Positions 1 through 6,335 of a stretch of 19,918 nucleotides of DNA are shown here, piece by piece (position 1 is the first letter of the stretch; every line of letters starts with the position of its first letter). Made by a program: the position numbers and the translations under genes. Source of the stretch: Chitinophaga pinensis (GTDB taxonomy: Bacteria > Bacteroidota > Bacteroidia > SXHM01); assembly GCA_945889235.1 (NCBI GenBank), contig CAMDBK010000019.1, positions 1 through 19,918 of the forward strand, written 5' to 3'. The notes below the pieces were generated by a model. That model ran no database searches, was not told the origin of the DNA, and saw nothing but the letters and a program-made list of their open reading frames with translations.

Positions 1-551
1 GATGGTGGCCCGGGCATAGGATTATTATTACCCGTTACCACCACTTGCCCTGCTGCATTTATGCCAATGTTATCGGGCAGGGGATTATCGGCTGTAAGCA
101 GTGCACCGTAAAAAACTACTTTATCTATTTTAGCACACTCGGCAAGCAGCTCACCACTAATTCCGCGGGTAATAATTATACCTGTTGGCTGCACAGGAGG
201 GTTTACAGCACTTGAATTTCCTTTGGTTGCTTCGTATCCGCCCAGGGTAACGGTGTTGGTATTTCCCTGTGCAACGCTGTCAACATAATCAGCATTGGTA
301 TCAAGCCCTTCCATCAGGTTGTCTTTGGCAGTAATAAAAACGGTGCGGGGTACATTTCCGCTTTCGTAACTTCCTTTTTTATTTACAAAATCTGTTATTA
401 ACCCGCGGAAAAAAAGTTCGCCAAGCGTGGGTGTAATAAAAGTACCTGCGTTACCATATATACCATCGGCAACGCCAACAGCAAAATCATTAATGTTATC
501 ATAAATAAGGTTGTGGTAACTTCTTTTGCAATGAATTTTGTAAGTAGGCAT
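1..551 (-). CDS. Hypothetical protein, N-terminal 183 residues (runs off left edge)
   Basis: An open frame begins at an ATG at 551 and stays open to the window edge, so the C-terminus is missing. It starts MPTYKIHCKR and has no signal peptide or membrane helix. Residues about 20-110 look mostly helical and contain GVADGIYGNAGTF, an FITPTLGEL stretch, a run DNLMEGLDTNADYVDSVAQGN and GGYEATKG. This order resembles a group of small Bacteroidota proteins I recall, in which a helical region with a GN..F.TP motif and an L..YV...A.G.. helix precedes a fibronectin-III-like beta domain. Residues 120-183 (PTGIIITRGISGELLAECAKIDKVVFYGALLT) would be the start of that beta domain. The match is from memory. 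It lies 15 bp after the heptad-repeat gene and is probably co-transcribed with it. No biochemical role is known to me. Confidence 0.75.
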   Translation of the reverse strand, partial: MPTYKIHCKRSYHNLIYDNINDFAVGVADGIYGNAGTFITPTLGELFFRGLITDFVNKKGSYESGNVPRTVFITAKDNLMEGLDTNADYVDSVAQGNTNTVTLGGYEATKGNSSAVNPPVQPTGIIITRGISGELLAECAKIDKVVFYGALLTADNPLPDNIGINAAGQVVVTGNNNPMPGPP

Positions 552-566
552 AGTGGTTGGTTTTTT

Positions 567-899
567 TTAGTTAGGGATTATTGTTTTTGAAATGAAAATG
601 TGTGCGTTTGGTTCAGACATATATGCGTTTGCTTCAAACGTATATATGCTCAAGTCATTTGTGTATGCATTTGCATCAAATATGTATGTGTTCAACACAT
701 TTGTGTATGCGTTTGCTTCAAATGTGTATGCGCTCAACTCATTTGTGTATGCGTTTGCTTCAAACGTGTATGCGTTCAGTCCATTTGTGTATGCGTTTGC
801 TTCAGATGCATACATGTTCAACTCATTTACGTATGCGTTTACTTCAAACGTATATGCGTTCAATCCATTTGTGTATGCGTTTGCTGCGGACGTAATCAT
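567..899 (-). CDS. 110-aa heptad-repeat protein, unknown function
   Basis: After MITSAA the protein is about 13-14 consecutive 7-residue units alternating between two types, NAYTNGL-like and NAYTFEA-like, ending in HIFISKTIIPN. Tyr recurs every seventh residue and Leu/Ala/Val occupies the position four later, giving a 3-4 hydrophobic spacing like a coiled coil, though with unusual Tyr/Asn content. No signal peptide or membrane helix is seen. The minus strand is chosen because its ATG (899-897) overlaps the TGA of the upstream gene (898-896) as ATGA, a classic translational-coupling arrangement, and because a further same-strand gene begins 15 bp downstream. Plus-strand frames are also open here because the repeat unit is a multiple of three and lacks stops. 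I do not recognise the family; a structural or surface-binding role would be a guess. Confidence 0.6.
   Translation of the reverse strand: MITSAANAYTNGLNAYTFEVNAYVNELNMYASEANAYTNGLNAYTFEANAYTNELSAYTFEANAYTNVLNTYIFDANAYTNDLSIYTFEANAYMSEPNAHIFISKTIIPN
567..899. repeat. 21-bp tandem repeat organised as 42-bp pairs
   Basis: From about 605 to 890 the DNA is a degenerate tandem repeat of 21 bp, each unit containing a GTATGCGTT-like core on the plus strand. Two unit types alternate (one continuing as TGCTTCAAAC, the other as CAACTCATTT), so the higher-order period is 42 bp with about seven copies. Units differ by several substitutions but no frame-breaking indels, which argues for selection on a reading frame. 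Confidence 0.85.
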
Positions 900-1186
900 T
901 TTTGGTTTTTAGGTAATTTTTTTTCGGCTGTATAACCTTTAAAAGAGCAGCGCTCAATGTTAAATGATACCCTGTAACTTAAATAATAGAAGTTTTCTAC
1001 CAATGTATCTGTTTCATAATTACCATCTTTCGAAACAAATTCACACATGGTTGAAGGACGTTTGTTTGCAGCTTTTGCAAAATCACAACTACTCCACATA
1101 AGCTCTATTAGTTTATTTGTAACAGCTGTTTTTATTTCGTTACTTAATCGTTTTCTTTCCAGCTGTATTTCATGTTCAGGTAGCAT
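896..1186 (-). CDS. 96-aa hypothetical protein, first gene of the heptad-repeat cassette
   Basis: The frame starts at ATG 1186 (MLPEHEIQLERKRLSNEIK) and ends in a TGA that overlaps the start of the heptad-repeat gene. The protein is soluble-looking, with a charged N-terminal helix (residues about 4-32), a region with scattered cysteines (WSSCDF, STMCEF, IERCSF) and a basic tail EKKLPKNQK. No signal peptide, membrane segment or familiar domain is seen. I cannot assign a function. Its coupling to the repeat gene and the hairpins just upstream suggest it is the promoter-proximal gene of a three-gene unit. Confidence 0.6.
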   Translation of the reverse strand: MLPEHEIQLERKRLSNEIKTAVTNKLIELMWSSCDFAKAANKRPSTMCEFVSKDGNYETDTLVENFYYLSYRVSFNIERCSFKGYTAEKKLPKNQK

Positions 1187-1189
1187 ATT

Positions 1190-1220
1190 CTGTTTTTTTG
1201 TTGGGACAAATTAAAAACAG
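1190..1220 (-). promoter_or_regulatory. Hairpin in the leader directly before the 96-aa gene
   Basis: Read on the minus strand, CTGTTTT pairs with AAAACAG and an inner TTTGT pairs with ACAAA around a CCCA loop, leaving a three-base bulge. The structure ends 3 nt before the start codon at 1186, where a ribosome would load. It could control translation initiation, but it is AT-rich and may be weak. Confidence 0.35.
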
Positions 1221-1560
1221 AAAAAATATATAGCTGTTCGGTTTTGACCGAATTTTTAAATTATTTTTTAAAAAAGGTTGTTGAAAAGGTGTTTTAAAAG
1301 GAAAAGAGAAATTGAGTAGGTTTGTTTCTGTTAGAATATTGCAATGGTGTTCTACAATACATCAACGCAATTACTAACAAACCTTTTGGAAGAATAAAAA
1401 ATGCGTTCGCTTAATTTCACACAATGGGTTTAAATAATTAGAAAATATAAAAGAGATTGTTGGCCAAATTTATAGATAAATAAATTTCAGTTAAGCGGAT
1501 TATTACTCAGGTAATATTGGAGTACCCGAAAGAGTTTCTTCAACAATCTAAGAAAAATAT
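1221..1560. other. AT-rich intergenic stretch without a gene
   Basis: Apart from the 6-bp inverted repeat at 1237-1252, I see no convincing coding frame, tRNA or strong promoter box. A 9-bp inverted pair, AGGTTTGTT at 1318-1326 and AACAAACCT at 1376-1384, is separated by 49 bp and may be chance. The base composition fits a spacer between two unrelated minus-strand units. Confidence 0.5.
1237..1252. promoter_or_regulatory. Perfect 6-bp inverted repeat upstream of the cassette
   Basis: TTCGGT and ACCGAA flank a TTTG spacer about 50 bp upstream of the 96-aa gene. It is the most GC-rich element in a very AT-rich region and could be an operator or RNA hairpin. On the plus strand it is followed by a T-rich run, but no plus-strand gene lies upstream that would need a terminator. 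Confidence 0.35.
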
Positions 1561-1587
1561 AGACTCGAATAGTAATTATTCAATTCT
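1561..1587 (-). terminator. Weak terminator-like hairpin at the end of the lipoprotein gene
   Basis: AGACTCGAATA (1561-1571) and TATTCAATTCT (1577-1587) pair at 9 of 11 positions around a GTAAT loop. On the minus strand the hairpin is followed by a T-rich run (TATATTTTTC). It overlaps the lipoprotein stop codon. The low GC content makes it only a weak candidate. Confidence 0.35.
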
Positions 1588-2149
1588 AAAAAATTCCTTC
1601 CACGCTGAACTTCGTGTCAAACGTCCAGCGCACATGCATTTCACTGTCTAAGCGATAAGATTTTTTTGGAATATAACACAATGTTTGCTGAGAGGTGTAG
1701 AGAAAGTTTTTTGCATCGCGTTTAATGGAAATTGCGGTTGGCTGCCAAAGGCTATCGGTGATGATTACAATTTCTTTTACCGATATTTTTTCGTCAGCAG
1801 TTTTGTAGGTGATGGTGTTACTGCTACTTTCTTTTAAAGTATCAGCAGAAAAGCTGTCTTTCCATGCGGGCTTGTTGATGCTGTTTTCAGAAAATATCTT
1901 TAGTTCTTTTTTCCAGTCGATGCTGTCGGATAAGGTTTTAGTTTCTGTTGCTCCGTCTTTTATTATTGTTTTGGTGATTTCAGGTTTTGTTGTGTTCAGT
2001 GCATCTGCTTCTTTTGAGAAATAAGCAACAAGGTCAAAGAATTTTCCGGGTTCGGATTTTTTTTCTTGTGGTTCTTTTGAGCAGGAAGAAATGAAAACCA
2101 AACCGCAAAGGGCGCAAAGAATTCGCAAAGGACGTAGAGTTAAAAACAT
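1586..2149 (-). CDS. Small lipoprotein, unknown function (187 aa)
   Basis: The ATG at 2149 is chosen. The frame could extend to a TTG at 2161 inside the upstream gene, but ATG gives a clean lipoprotein leader: MFLTLRPLRI, a hydrophobic stretch LCALCGLVF and the lipobox ISSC with Cys23. The mature part begins SKEPQEKKSEP, an acidic/lysine-rich tether. It contains WKKELKIFSENSINKPAW, a KISVKEIVIITDSLWQPTAISIKRDAKN-like central region and a C-terminal strand-rich end (MHVRWTFDTKFSVEGIF). It is likely anchored in the outer or inner membrane and periplasm-facing or surface-facing. It starts 1 bp after the stop of the aldehyde dehydrogenase gene, so the two are probably co-transcribed, though no functional link is evident. 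The leader is encoded by a TTTGCG-rich repeat. Function not recognised. Confidence 0.8.
   Translation of the reverse strand: MFLTLRPLRILCALCGLVFISSCSKEPQEKKSEPGKFFDLVAYFSKEADALNTTKPEITKTIIKDGATETKTLSDSIDWKKELKIFSENSINKPAWKDSFSADTLKESSSNTITYKTADEKISVKEIVIITDSLWQPTAISIKRDAKNFLYTSQQTLCYIPKKSYRLDSEMHVRWTFDTKFSVEGIF
2102..2138. repeat. CGCAAAG-type short repeat inside the lipoprotein signal sequence
   Basis: CGCAAAG occurs three times at 2104-2110, 2113-2119 and 2124-2130, spaced 9 and 11 bp apart. It resembles TTTGCG-rich dispersed repeats I recall from Bacteroidota genomes. Here it encodes much of the n- and h-region of the lipoprotein leader (LRPLRILCALCG). Confidence 0.55.
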
Positions 2150-2150
2150 A

Positions 2151-3704
2151 CTATAAGTCAAATCTTATCCCCTGCGCCAGCGGAAGGCTGTCGCCATAAT
2201 TAATGGTGTTGGTTTGTCTGCGCATGTAAATTTTCCAGGCATCGCTGCCGCTTTCTCTGCCGCCACCGGTTTCTTTTTCTCCGCCAAAAGCGCCACCTAT
2301 TTCCGCGCCCGATGTTCCTATGTTCACGTTGGCAATTCCGCAATCGCTGCCTGCTTGTGAAAGAAATTTTTCCATCTCGCGCATGTTGGTGGTGAAGATG
2401 GATGACGACAATCCCTGTGGAACTCCGTTCTGCATTTCAATTGCTTCTTCAATGGTTTTGTATTTCATCACATACAAAATAGGAGCAAAGGTTTCTTCCT
2501 GCACAATGTGAAATTCGTTTTTCGCTTCAATGATGCAGGGTTTTACATAGCAACCACTTTCATATCCGTTCCCGTTAAGCACTCCGCCTTCCACAACAAG
2601 TTGACCACCTTCCTGTTTGGCGCGCTCAATGGCGTTGAGGTAATCTTCAGTTGCTTTTTTGTCAATCAGCGGGCCAACATGATTTTTTTCGTCCAGCGGA
2701 TTTCCGATACTGAGTTGACCATATGCGTTTTTCAAAACAGAAACTGTTTTATCGTAAATACTTTCGTGAACAATCAATCTTCGTGTGGAAGTGCAACGCT
2801 GACCTGCTGTTCCCACAGCACCAAACACAGCACCCACCAACACCATTTTTATATCGGCATGTTCCGAAACAATGATGGCATTGTTGCCGCCCAGTTCTAA
2901 AATCGTTCTGCCGAAACGCTCGGCAACCATTGAAGCCACACGCCTTCCGATGCGGGTAGAACCCGTGAACGAAACCAGCGGAACACGTTTATCTTTATTC
3001 ATTAAATCGCCTGAAGCATTGCCGATTACTACACAACTTACGCCTTCCGGCACATTATTTCTTTTCAAAACGGGGGCAATAATATTCTGACAAGCCAATG
3101 CGCACAACGGAGTTTTTGAACTTGGTTTCCAAACACAGCTATCACCACAAACCCATGCCAGTGCAGCATTCCACGCCCACACAGCCACCGGAAAATTAAA
3201 AGCAGAAATAATTCCCACCACTCCCAACGGATGGTATTGCTCATACATGCGGTGCAGCGGACGCTCACTGTGCATGGTCAACCCATGCAACTGGCGCGAA
3301 AGCCCAACGGCAAAATCACAGATGTCAATCATTTCCTGCACTTCGCCCATGCCTTCCTGGTAGCTTTTTCCCATTTCGTAGGAAACCAACATCCCTAATT
3401 CGTTTTTGTATTTGCGCAGCTCATCGCCAATCTGGCGCACCACTTCTCCGCGCTTGGGCGCAGGAACCATGCGCCATTCCTTAAATGCAGCTTCAGCAGT
3501 TTTTATTACCGTTTCATAATCTTCCGGTGTTGCAGCATTTACGGTGGCAATCAGTTCACCATCTACAGGCGAAAAAGAATCAACTTTAGTGCCTTGTGTT
3601 TTAAGTGTTTTTGTGCCGGTTGAAGCGCCTGAATTTTCTTTTCCTATTTTGAAAAGTTCCAGCACTTCTGCTATGCCGGGTTGTGTAGTAAGTGTTGAGG
3701 ACAT
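2151..3704 (-). CDS. ALDH7-family aldehyde dehydrogenase (probable alpha-aminoadipate semialdehyde / piperideine-6-carboxylate dehydrogenase)
   Basis: This is a full-length NAD(P)-dependent aldehyde dehydrogenase of 517 aa, cytoplasmic, starting at ATG 3704. Visible family residues are the oxyanion-hole Asn170 (AFNFPV), the cofactor lysine in WKPS (Lys193), the FTGST nucleotide-binding turn (246-250), general base Glu270 in LELGGNN, nucleophile Cys304 in GQRCTS and EETFAP (about 403-408). The C-terminal block NIGTSGAEIGG...FGGEKETGGGRESGSDAWK (461-491) is typical of the antiquitin/ALDH7A1 group, known in bacteria as AmaB or Pcd, which oxidises alpha-aminoadipate semialdehyde in lysine degradation. 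No other lysine-pathway gene is nearby, so the exact substrate is inferred. A TAATTTCG box lies 22 nt upstream. The lipoprotein gene follows after 1 bp. Confidence 0.93.
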   Translation of the reverse strand: MSSTLTTQPGIAEVLELFKIGKENSGASTGTKTLKTQGTKVDSFSPVDGELIATVNAATPEDYETVIKTAEAAFKEWRMVPAPKRGEVVRQIGDELRKYKNELGMLVSYEMGKSYQEGMGEVQEMIDICDFAVGLSRQLHGLTMHSERPLHRMYEQYHPLGVVGIISAFNFPVAVWAWNAALAWVCGDSCVWKPSSKTPLCALACQNIIAPVLKRNNVPEGVSCVVIGNASGDLMNKDKRVPLVSFTGSTRIGRRVASMVAERFGRTILELGGNNAIIVSEHADIKMVLVGAVFGAVGTAGQRCTSTRRLIVHESIYDKTVSVLKNAYGQLSIGNPLDEKNHVGPLIDKKATEDYLNAIERAKQEGGQLVVEGGVLNGNGYESGCYVKPCIIEAKNEFHIVQEETFAPILYVMKYKTIEEAIEMQNGVPQGLSSSIFTTNMREMEKFLSQAGSDCGIANVNIGTSGAEIGGAFGGEKETGGGRESGSDAWKIYMRRQTNTINYGDSLPLAQGIRFDL

Positions 3705-3726
3705 GGGGTAATAATTAAATGAGGTG

Positions 3727-3734
3727 CGAAATTA
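3727..3734 (-). promoter_or_regulatory. Promoter -7-like box (TAATTTCG) of the aldehyde dehydrogenase gene
   Basis: Minus-strand TAATTTCG differs from the Bacteroidota consensus TAnnTTTG by one base and lies 22 nt before the ATG at 3704. It also falls just at the end of the upstream SRPBCC gene, consistent with a short intergenic promoter. Confidence 0.45.
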
Positions 3735-3738
3735 GTAA

Positions 3739-4212
3739 TTACTTCAGCACCTCCCTCCATCTTTCCCCCTCCGCAAACTCCTTAATCATTTTATTCCTTT
3801 CACTTAAAAGCTCTGTAAGATATTTGGTCAGAAATAATTTATTAGCAATCCTTCCCAAAATTCCCAAGGGAGATTCAAAATGAAAATCATCCGTCATAAT
3901 AGTAATGTTGCCTTCCTGCCTGAACTGGTGTTTATGATAAATAGATTTAAAAGCCCCTTGCAGCATTTCATCCACAAAAAAATGAGGGTGCTCATACTCC
4001 GTAATTTTTGAAGTCAGCTTTTGCCACACCCCAAAATGTTTTGCCCTCCAGGTTACGGTTTCGTTTAAGCCAATCAGTCCGGTGGTAGTTCCGGCAATGG
4101 CTTCTTCCTGTGTGTTGCCAGTGCTTAGTTTGTGCAGGTCAATGCTTCGCGCAAGGTCAAAGCAGCGGTCTATGGGTGCGTTGATGCGGGTTTCAAGATG
4201 TAGGTGAGGCAT
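3739..4212 (-). CDS. SRPBCC (START/Bet v1-fold) family protein, 157 aa
   Basis: ATG 4212 is chosen (MPHLHLETRINAPIDRCFDLARSIDLHK). The upstream extension to 4230 would need a TTG and adds a poor six-residue leader. The opening strand-helix pattern 'L.TRINAP.DRCFDLARSIDLH', the central WRAKHFGVWQKLTSKITEYEHPHFFVDEM and the long C-terminal helix (KYLTELLSERNKMIKEFAEGE) match the SRPBCC ligand-binding fold, often annotated as polyketide cyclase or cell-division inhibitor-like. Such proteins bind hydrophobic ligands, and the ligand here is unknown. It lies upstream of the dehydrogenase on the same strand and is divergent from the SGNH hydrolase. Confidence 0.85.
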   Translation of the reverse strand: MPHLHLETRINAPIDRCFDLARSIDLHKLSTGNTQEEAIAGTTTGLIGLNETVTWRAKHFGVWQKLTSKITEYEHPHFFVDEMLQGAFKSIYHKHQFRQEGNITIMTDDFHFESPLGILGRIANKLFLTKYLTELLSERNKMIKEFAEGERWREVLK

Positions 4213-4281
4213 GTTGCTTTTTAGAAACAAACAAACTTACTAATTGTACTGAGTGCATCACAGAAGATAAGACAAATAAAA

Positions 4282-4289
4282 TAATTTTG
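4282..4289 (+). promoter_or_regulatory. Promoter -7 box (TAATTTTG) of the SGNH hydrolase gene
   Basis: A perfect match to TAnnTTTG, 19 nt before the ATG at 4309, in the 96-bp divergent gap. No clear TTG at the expected -33 distance was found. Confidence 0.6.
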
Positions 4290-4308
4290 CACAACAACAA
4301 ACTTCACA

Positions 4309-5382
4309 ATGTCGGAAAGAACAAAACGTATACTATTTCAATTTTCTTTTGTATTGGTTGCCTGCATTATCATTGAAGTTATTCTCCGCTTCATGGGTTA
4401 TAAGCCGGGGGATATAAAACCTAATTGGCTTAATTTTCACCCGGTAGACACTTTAAAGGAAACAGATAATTTTTATGTTAATAAGTATGGCCTTGTCGTA
4501 GCAAACCCCGAATATGATTGGCCCAAACAATTAGGGTTGCTAAAAATAAATTCAGATGGATTTCGTTCCCCTGAATTTGAAGAACATGATTCAACAAAAA
4601 AGAAAATTCTATTTATTGGTGACAGCTTTACATGGGGTCATTCATCTGAGCCGATTTGGGACAGTTCGTTTACAGATATATTAAGAAATGAAACAAATTA
4701 TGAAGTAGTAAATACAGGAATACCAACTGCTGATCCGCCTCAATATTTGGGTGTGGCTAAAAAATATATTCCTGAACTAAAACCCGATATTGTATTTGTG
4801 ATGTTTTTTTTAGGAAATGATTTAATGAAAGAGGACAGAAAATTAACTCCAGATAGTTTGTTTTTTTATTTTACAAATGCCGGTGCCCTTCAGACAGATA
4901 TTGATGGCAAACATTTTGCTTCAGCACAATCAACGTATAATTACATTACCTTACAAAAATATTATATCGGAAACACCGCAAGTGTTTTTGAAAAAATAAT
5001 TTCAAAAAGTTCACTTCTCTCGCGCTTGTATTCAATTCGTTTCAGGGTTAAAGAAAAGATAGAATATGAGAGGATTAGAAAAGACACACACATCACTAAA
5101 AAATACCTGAAAGAGATTAAAAAAGTATGCGAGCAAAATCAGGTTAACTTCAGAATAGTTTTAATTGTTGAAATAAAAGAGGCAGACATGAAAGTAGATG
5201 AAATAAAAGAAAAATACGCGAATCTTTTGTTGGATAGTGACTTGGCTGGTAACTGGATGATACCGGAATGTCAAAAACAACTATTTAATGATTATCCGGA
5301 CGGGCATCTGAATAATCAAGGTCATAGGTATTATGCTACTTATTTAAAGTCATACCTGAATAAAGAATTCAAAGACAACTAA
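4309..5382 (+). CDS. Membrane-anchored SGNH/GDSL hydrolase (357 aa)
   Basis: The protein begins with a short basic segment and one hydrophobic helix (residues about 8-29, ILFQFSFVLVACIIIEVILRF), so it is probably inner-membrane anchored with the catalytic domain outside. SGNH blocks are visible: block I FIGDSFTWG with Ser106, block II Gly in VNTGIPTADPP (about 137), block III FLGNDLM with Asn170, and block V DGHLNNQGH with Asp331 and His333. These enzymes hydrolyse or transfer ester groups, commonly acetyl groups on polysaccharides or lipids; the substrate cannot be told from sequence. The gene stands alone with its own promoter box and converges on the next gene with a 3-bp gap and no visible terminator. 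Confidence 0.88.
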   Translation: MSERTKRILFQFSFVLVACIIIEVILRFMGYKPGDIKPNWLNFHPVDTLKETDNFYVNKYGLVVANPEYDWPKQLGLLKINSDGFRSPEFEEHDSTKKKILFIGDSFTWGHSSEPIWDSSFTDILRNETNYEVVNTGIPTADPPQYLGVAKKYIPELKPDIVFVMFFLGNDLMKEDRKLTPDSLFFYFTNAGALQTDIDGKHFASAQSTYNYITLQKYYIGNTASVFEKIISKSSLLSRLYSIRFRVKEKIEYERIRKDTHITKKYLKEIKKVCEQNQVNFRIVLIVEIKEADMKVDEIKEKYANLLLDSDLAGNWMIPECQKQLFNDYPDGHLNNQGHRYYATYLKSYLNKEFKDN

Positions 5383-5385
5383 AGT

Positions 5386-5850
5386 CTATTCTTTCTCTTC
5401 TATAATTATTTCCACTTCTTTCTCCATGCCTTTGCATTTTGCATGAGCAGTGCTGTCTTTGCAACATTCCATTTCACAGTTCATGTCTTTTCCACCGCAG
5501 CATTCACCTTCTTTTCCGCCCATTTTGCAGCAGGCTTCTTCGTGCATTCCCATATTGCATTTGCCTTTCATTTCACCTTTGCGGCATTTTTTCATCATCA
5601 TCATGTGATGGTCGCCTTTGCCACCCATCATCATTTCGCGCTTGCATTCTTTTTTACATTTTCCTTCGCCTCTTTCCATTCTGTCAACTCCGCGCAAAAG
5701 CTGACAACAAAGCATCAACAAGGCAACAAGCAAAACAAGGTAAGAAACCAGTTTTGAAAAAATTCCTAGATTTTCATTCCTCACTTTGGCGAGTAAATGA
5801 ACTGCTGCTATAATTATGAACAGCGTAACTGATAAAGAAATAAAATACAT
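5386..5850 (-). CDS. Two-helix membrane protein with Cys/Met/His-rich, probably metal-binding tail (154 aa)
   Basis: Residues about 3-20 and 32-53 are hydrophobic helices separated by a short AKVRNENLGIFSK loop, with CysCys at the end of helix two. The remaining 100 residues hold 12 cysteines (65, 69, 89, 98, 107, 108, 117, 118, 125, 129, 130, 139), Met runs at 73-75 and 83-86 plus seven further Met, and four His (81, 82, 103, 136), set among Lys, Glu and Gly. The end is acidic (EVEIIIEEKE). This composition suggests binding of soft metals such as copper or zinc; that is inference. By the positive-inside rule the lysine/arginine-rich tail would be cytoplasmic. The helical part resembles short unnamed Bacteroidota membrane proteins I recall. 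A TAATTTCG box lies 31 nt upstream. Confidence 0.75.
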   Translation of the reverse strand: MYFISLSVTLFIIIAAVHLLAKVRNENLGIFSKLVSYLVLLVALLMLCCQLLRGVDRMERGEGKCKKECKREMMMGGKGDHHMMMMKKCRKGEMKGKCNMGMHEEACCKMGGKEGECCGGKDMNCEMECCKDSTAHAKCKGMEKEVEIIIEEKE

Positions 5851-5881
5851 GGTGTTTGGATTTAAGGGTTATTATTTAGTA

Positions 5882-5889
5882 CGAAATTA
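5882..5889 (-). promoter_or_regulatory. Promoter -7-like box (TAATTTCG) of the Cys/Met-rich protein gene
   Basis: Identical to the box before the aldehyde dehydrogenase gene and one base from TAnnTTTG. It lies in the 43-bp gap after the SPOR gene, 31 nt before the ATG at 5850. Confidence 0.45.
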
Positions 5890-5893
5890 AGAA

Positions 5894-6292
5894 TTAATCA
5901 ATTGGTGGAGGTTGTATCATGTCCTTTCTTACAAAGGCATAAGTAAATTCAATATTAATAGAATTAAGAAATTTTCGTGCTTCCAGTTTGGTGCGGAAAT
6001 CACCCACACGCACAATAAAATTAGGATTATTGAAATCAAGATAAGCAGGAACCTCAGGATATTTTAAAACAAATTGTGAACGTTTTTCGTTGGCTCGCTC
6101 ACGCGCACCGTTCCCTGAATCAGAAAAAATCTGAACACGGAAACCGGGGAAACCTTTTCCCTCAGAGTTGATGCGTACATGTTTTGCAACTAATGAATCA
6201 ATAGCTGCATCAGCAACGATATTTACCTGAGCAAATGAATAATTTACAGCAGCAATGAACAGAAGAGTAAAAAGAATTTTTTTGGTGCTCAT
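5894..6292 (-). CDS. Secreted SPOR-domain protein (132 aa)
   Basis: The leader MSTKKILFTLLFIAAVNYSFAQ is a typical Sec signal peptide with probable cleavage after SFA (residue 21). Residues about 50-125 match a SPOR domain: FRVQIFSDSGNGARERANEKRSQF, then FIVRVGDFRTKLEARKFLNSI and a final strand-helix with YAFVRKDMI. SPOR domains bind denuded glycan strands of peptidoglycan, often at division sites, so a periplasmic cell-wall role is likely. The protein is essentially only signal peptide plus SPOR domain, with a proline tail PPPID. A perfect TACCTTTG box lies 14 nt upstream. Confidence 0.88.
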   Translation of the reverse strand: MSTKKILFTLLFIAAVNYSFAQVNIVADAAIDSLVAKHVRINSEGKGFPGFRVQIFSDSGNGARERANEKRSQFVLKYPEVPAYLDFNNPNFIVRVGDFRTKLEARKFLNSINIEFTYAFVRKDMIQPPPID

Positions 6293-6306
6293 TTTAATGA
6301 TTGGCG

Positions 6307-6314
6307 CAAAGGTA
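6307..6314 (-). promoter_or_regulatory. Promoter -7 box (TACCTTTG) of the SPOR gene
   Basis: Perfect TAnnTTTG match on the minus strand, 14 nt before ATG 6292. No -33 TTG was recognised; the 20-bp inverted repeat begins where that element would lie. Confidence 0.6.
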
Positions 6315-6335
6315 AAACTAAAACCGAAGTAAACT

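Noticed and set aside
592..935. Three plus-strand ORFs of 97-111 aa across the heptad repeat
   Set aside because: They are open only because the 21-bp unit lacks stops. The minus-strand frame has operon context and an ATGA overlap, while the plus frames have none.
1318..1384. 9-bp inverted pair AGGTTTGTT / AACAAACCT, 49 bp apart, in the gene-free stretch
   Set aside because: The long AT-rich spacer, lack of extension of the arms and absence of neighbouring genes on the relevant side make chance likely.
2150..2161. TTG start for the lipoprotein overlapping the dehydrogenase gene
   Set aside because: The ATG at 2149 gives a standard lipoprotein leader and the longer form adds only four residues.
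5439..5813. Plus-strand ORFs of 104-124 aa opposite the Cys/Met-rich protein
   Set aside because: They are reverse shadows of the low-complexity tail, rich in His/Phe/Ser because of Met and Lys codons on the other strand. The minus frame has two clear membrane helices and a promoter box.
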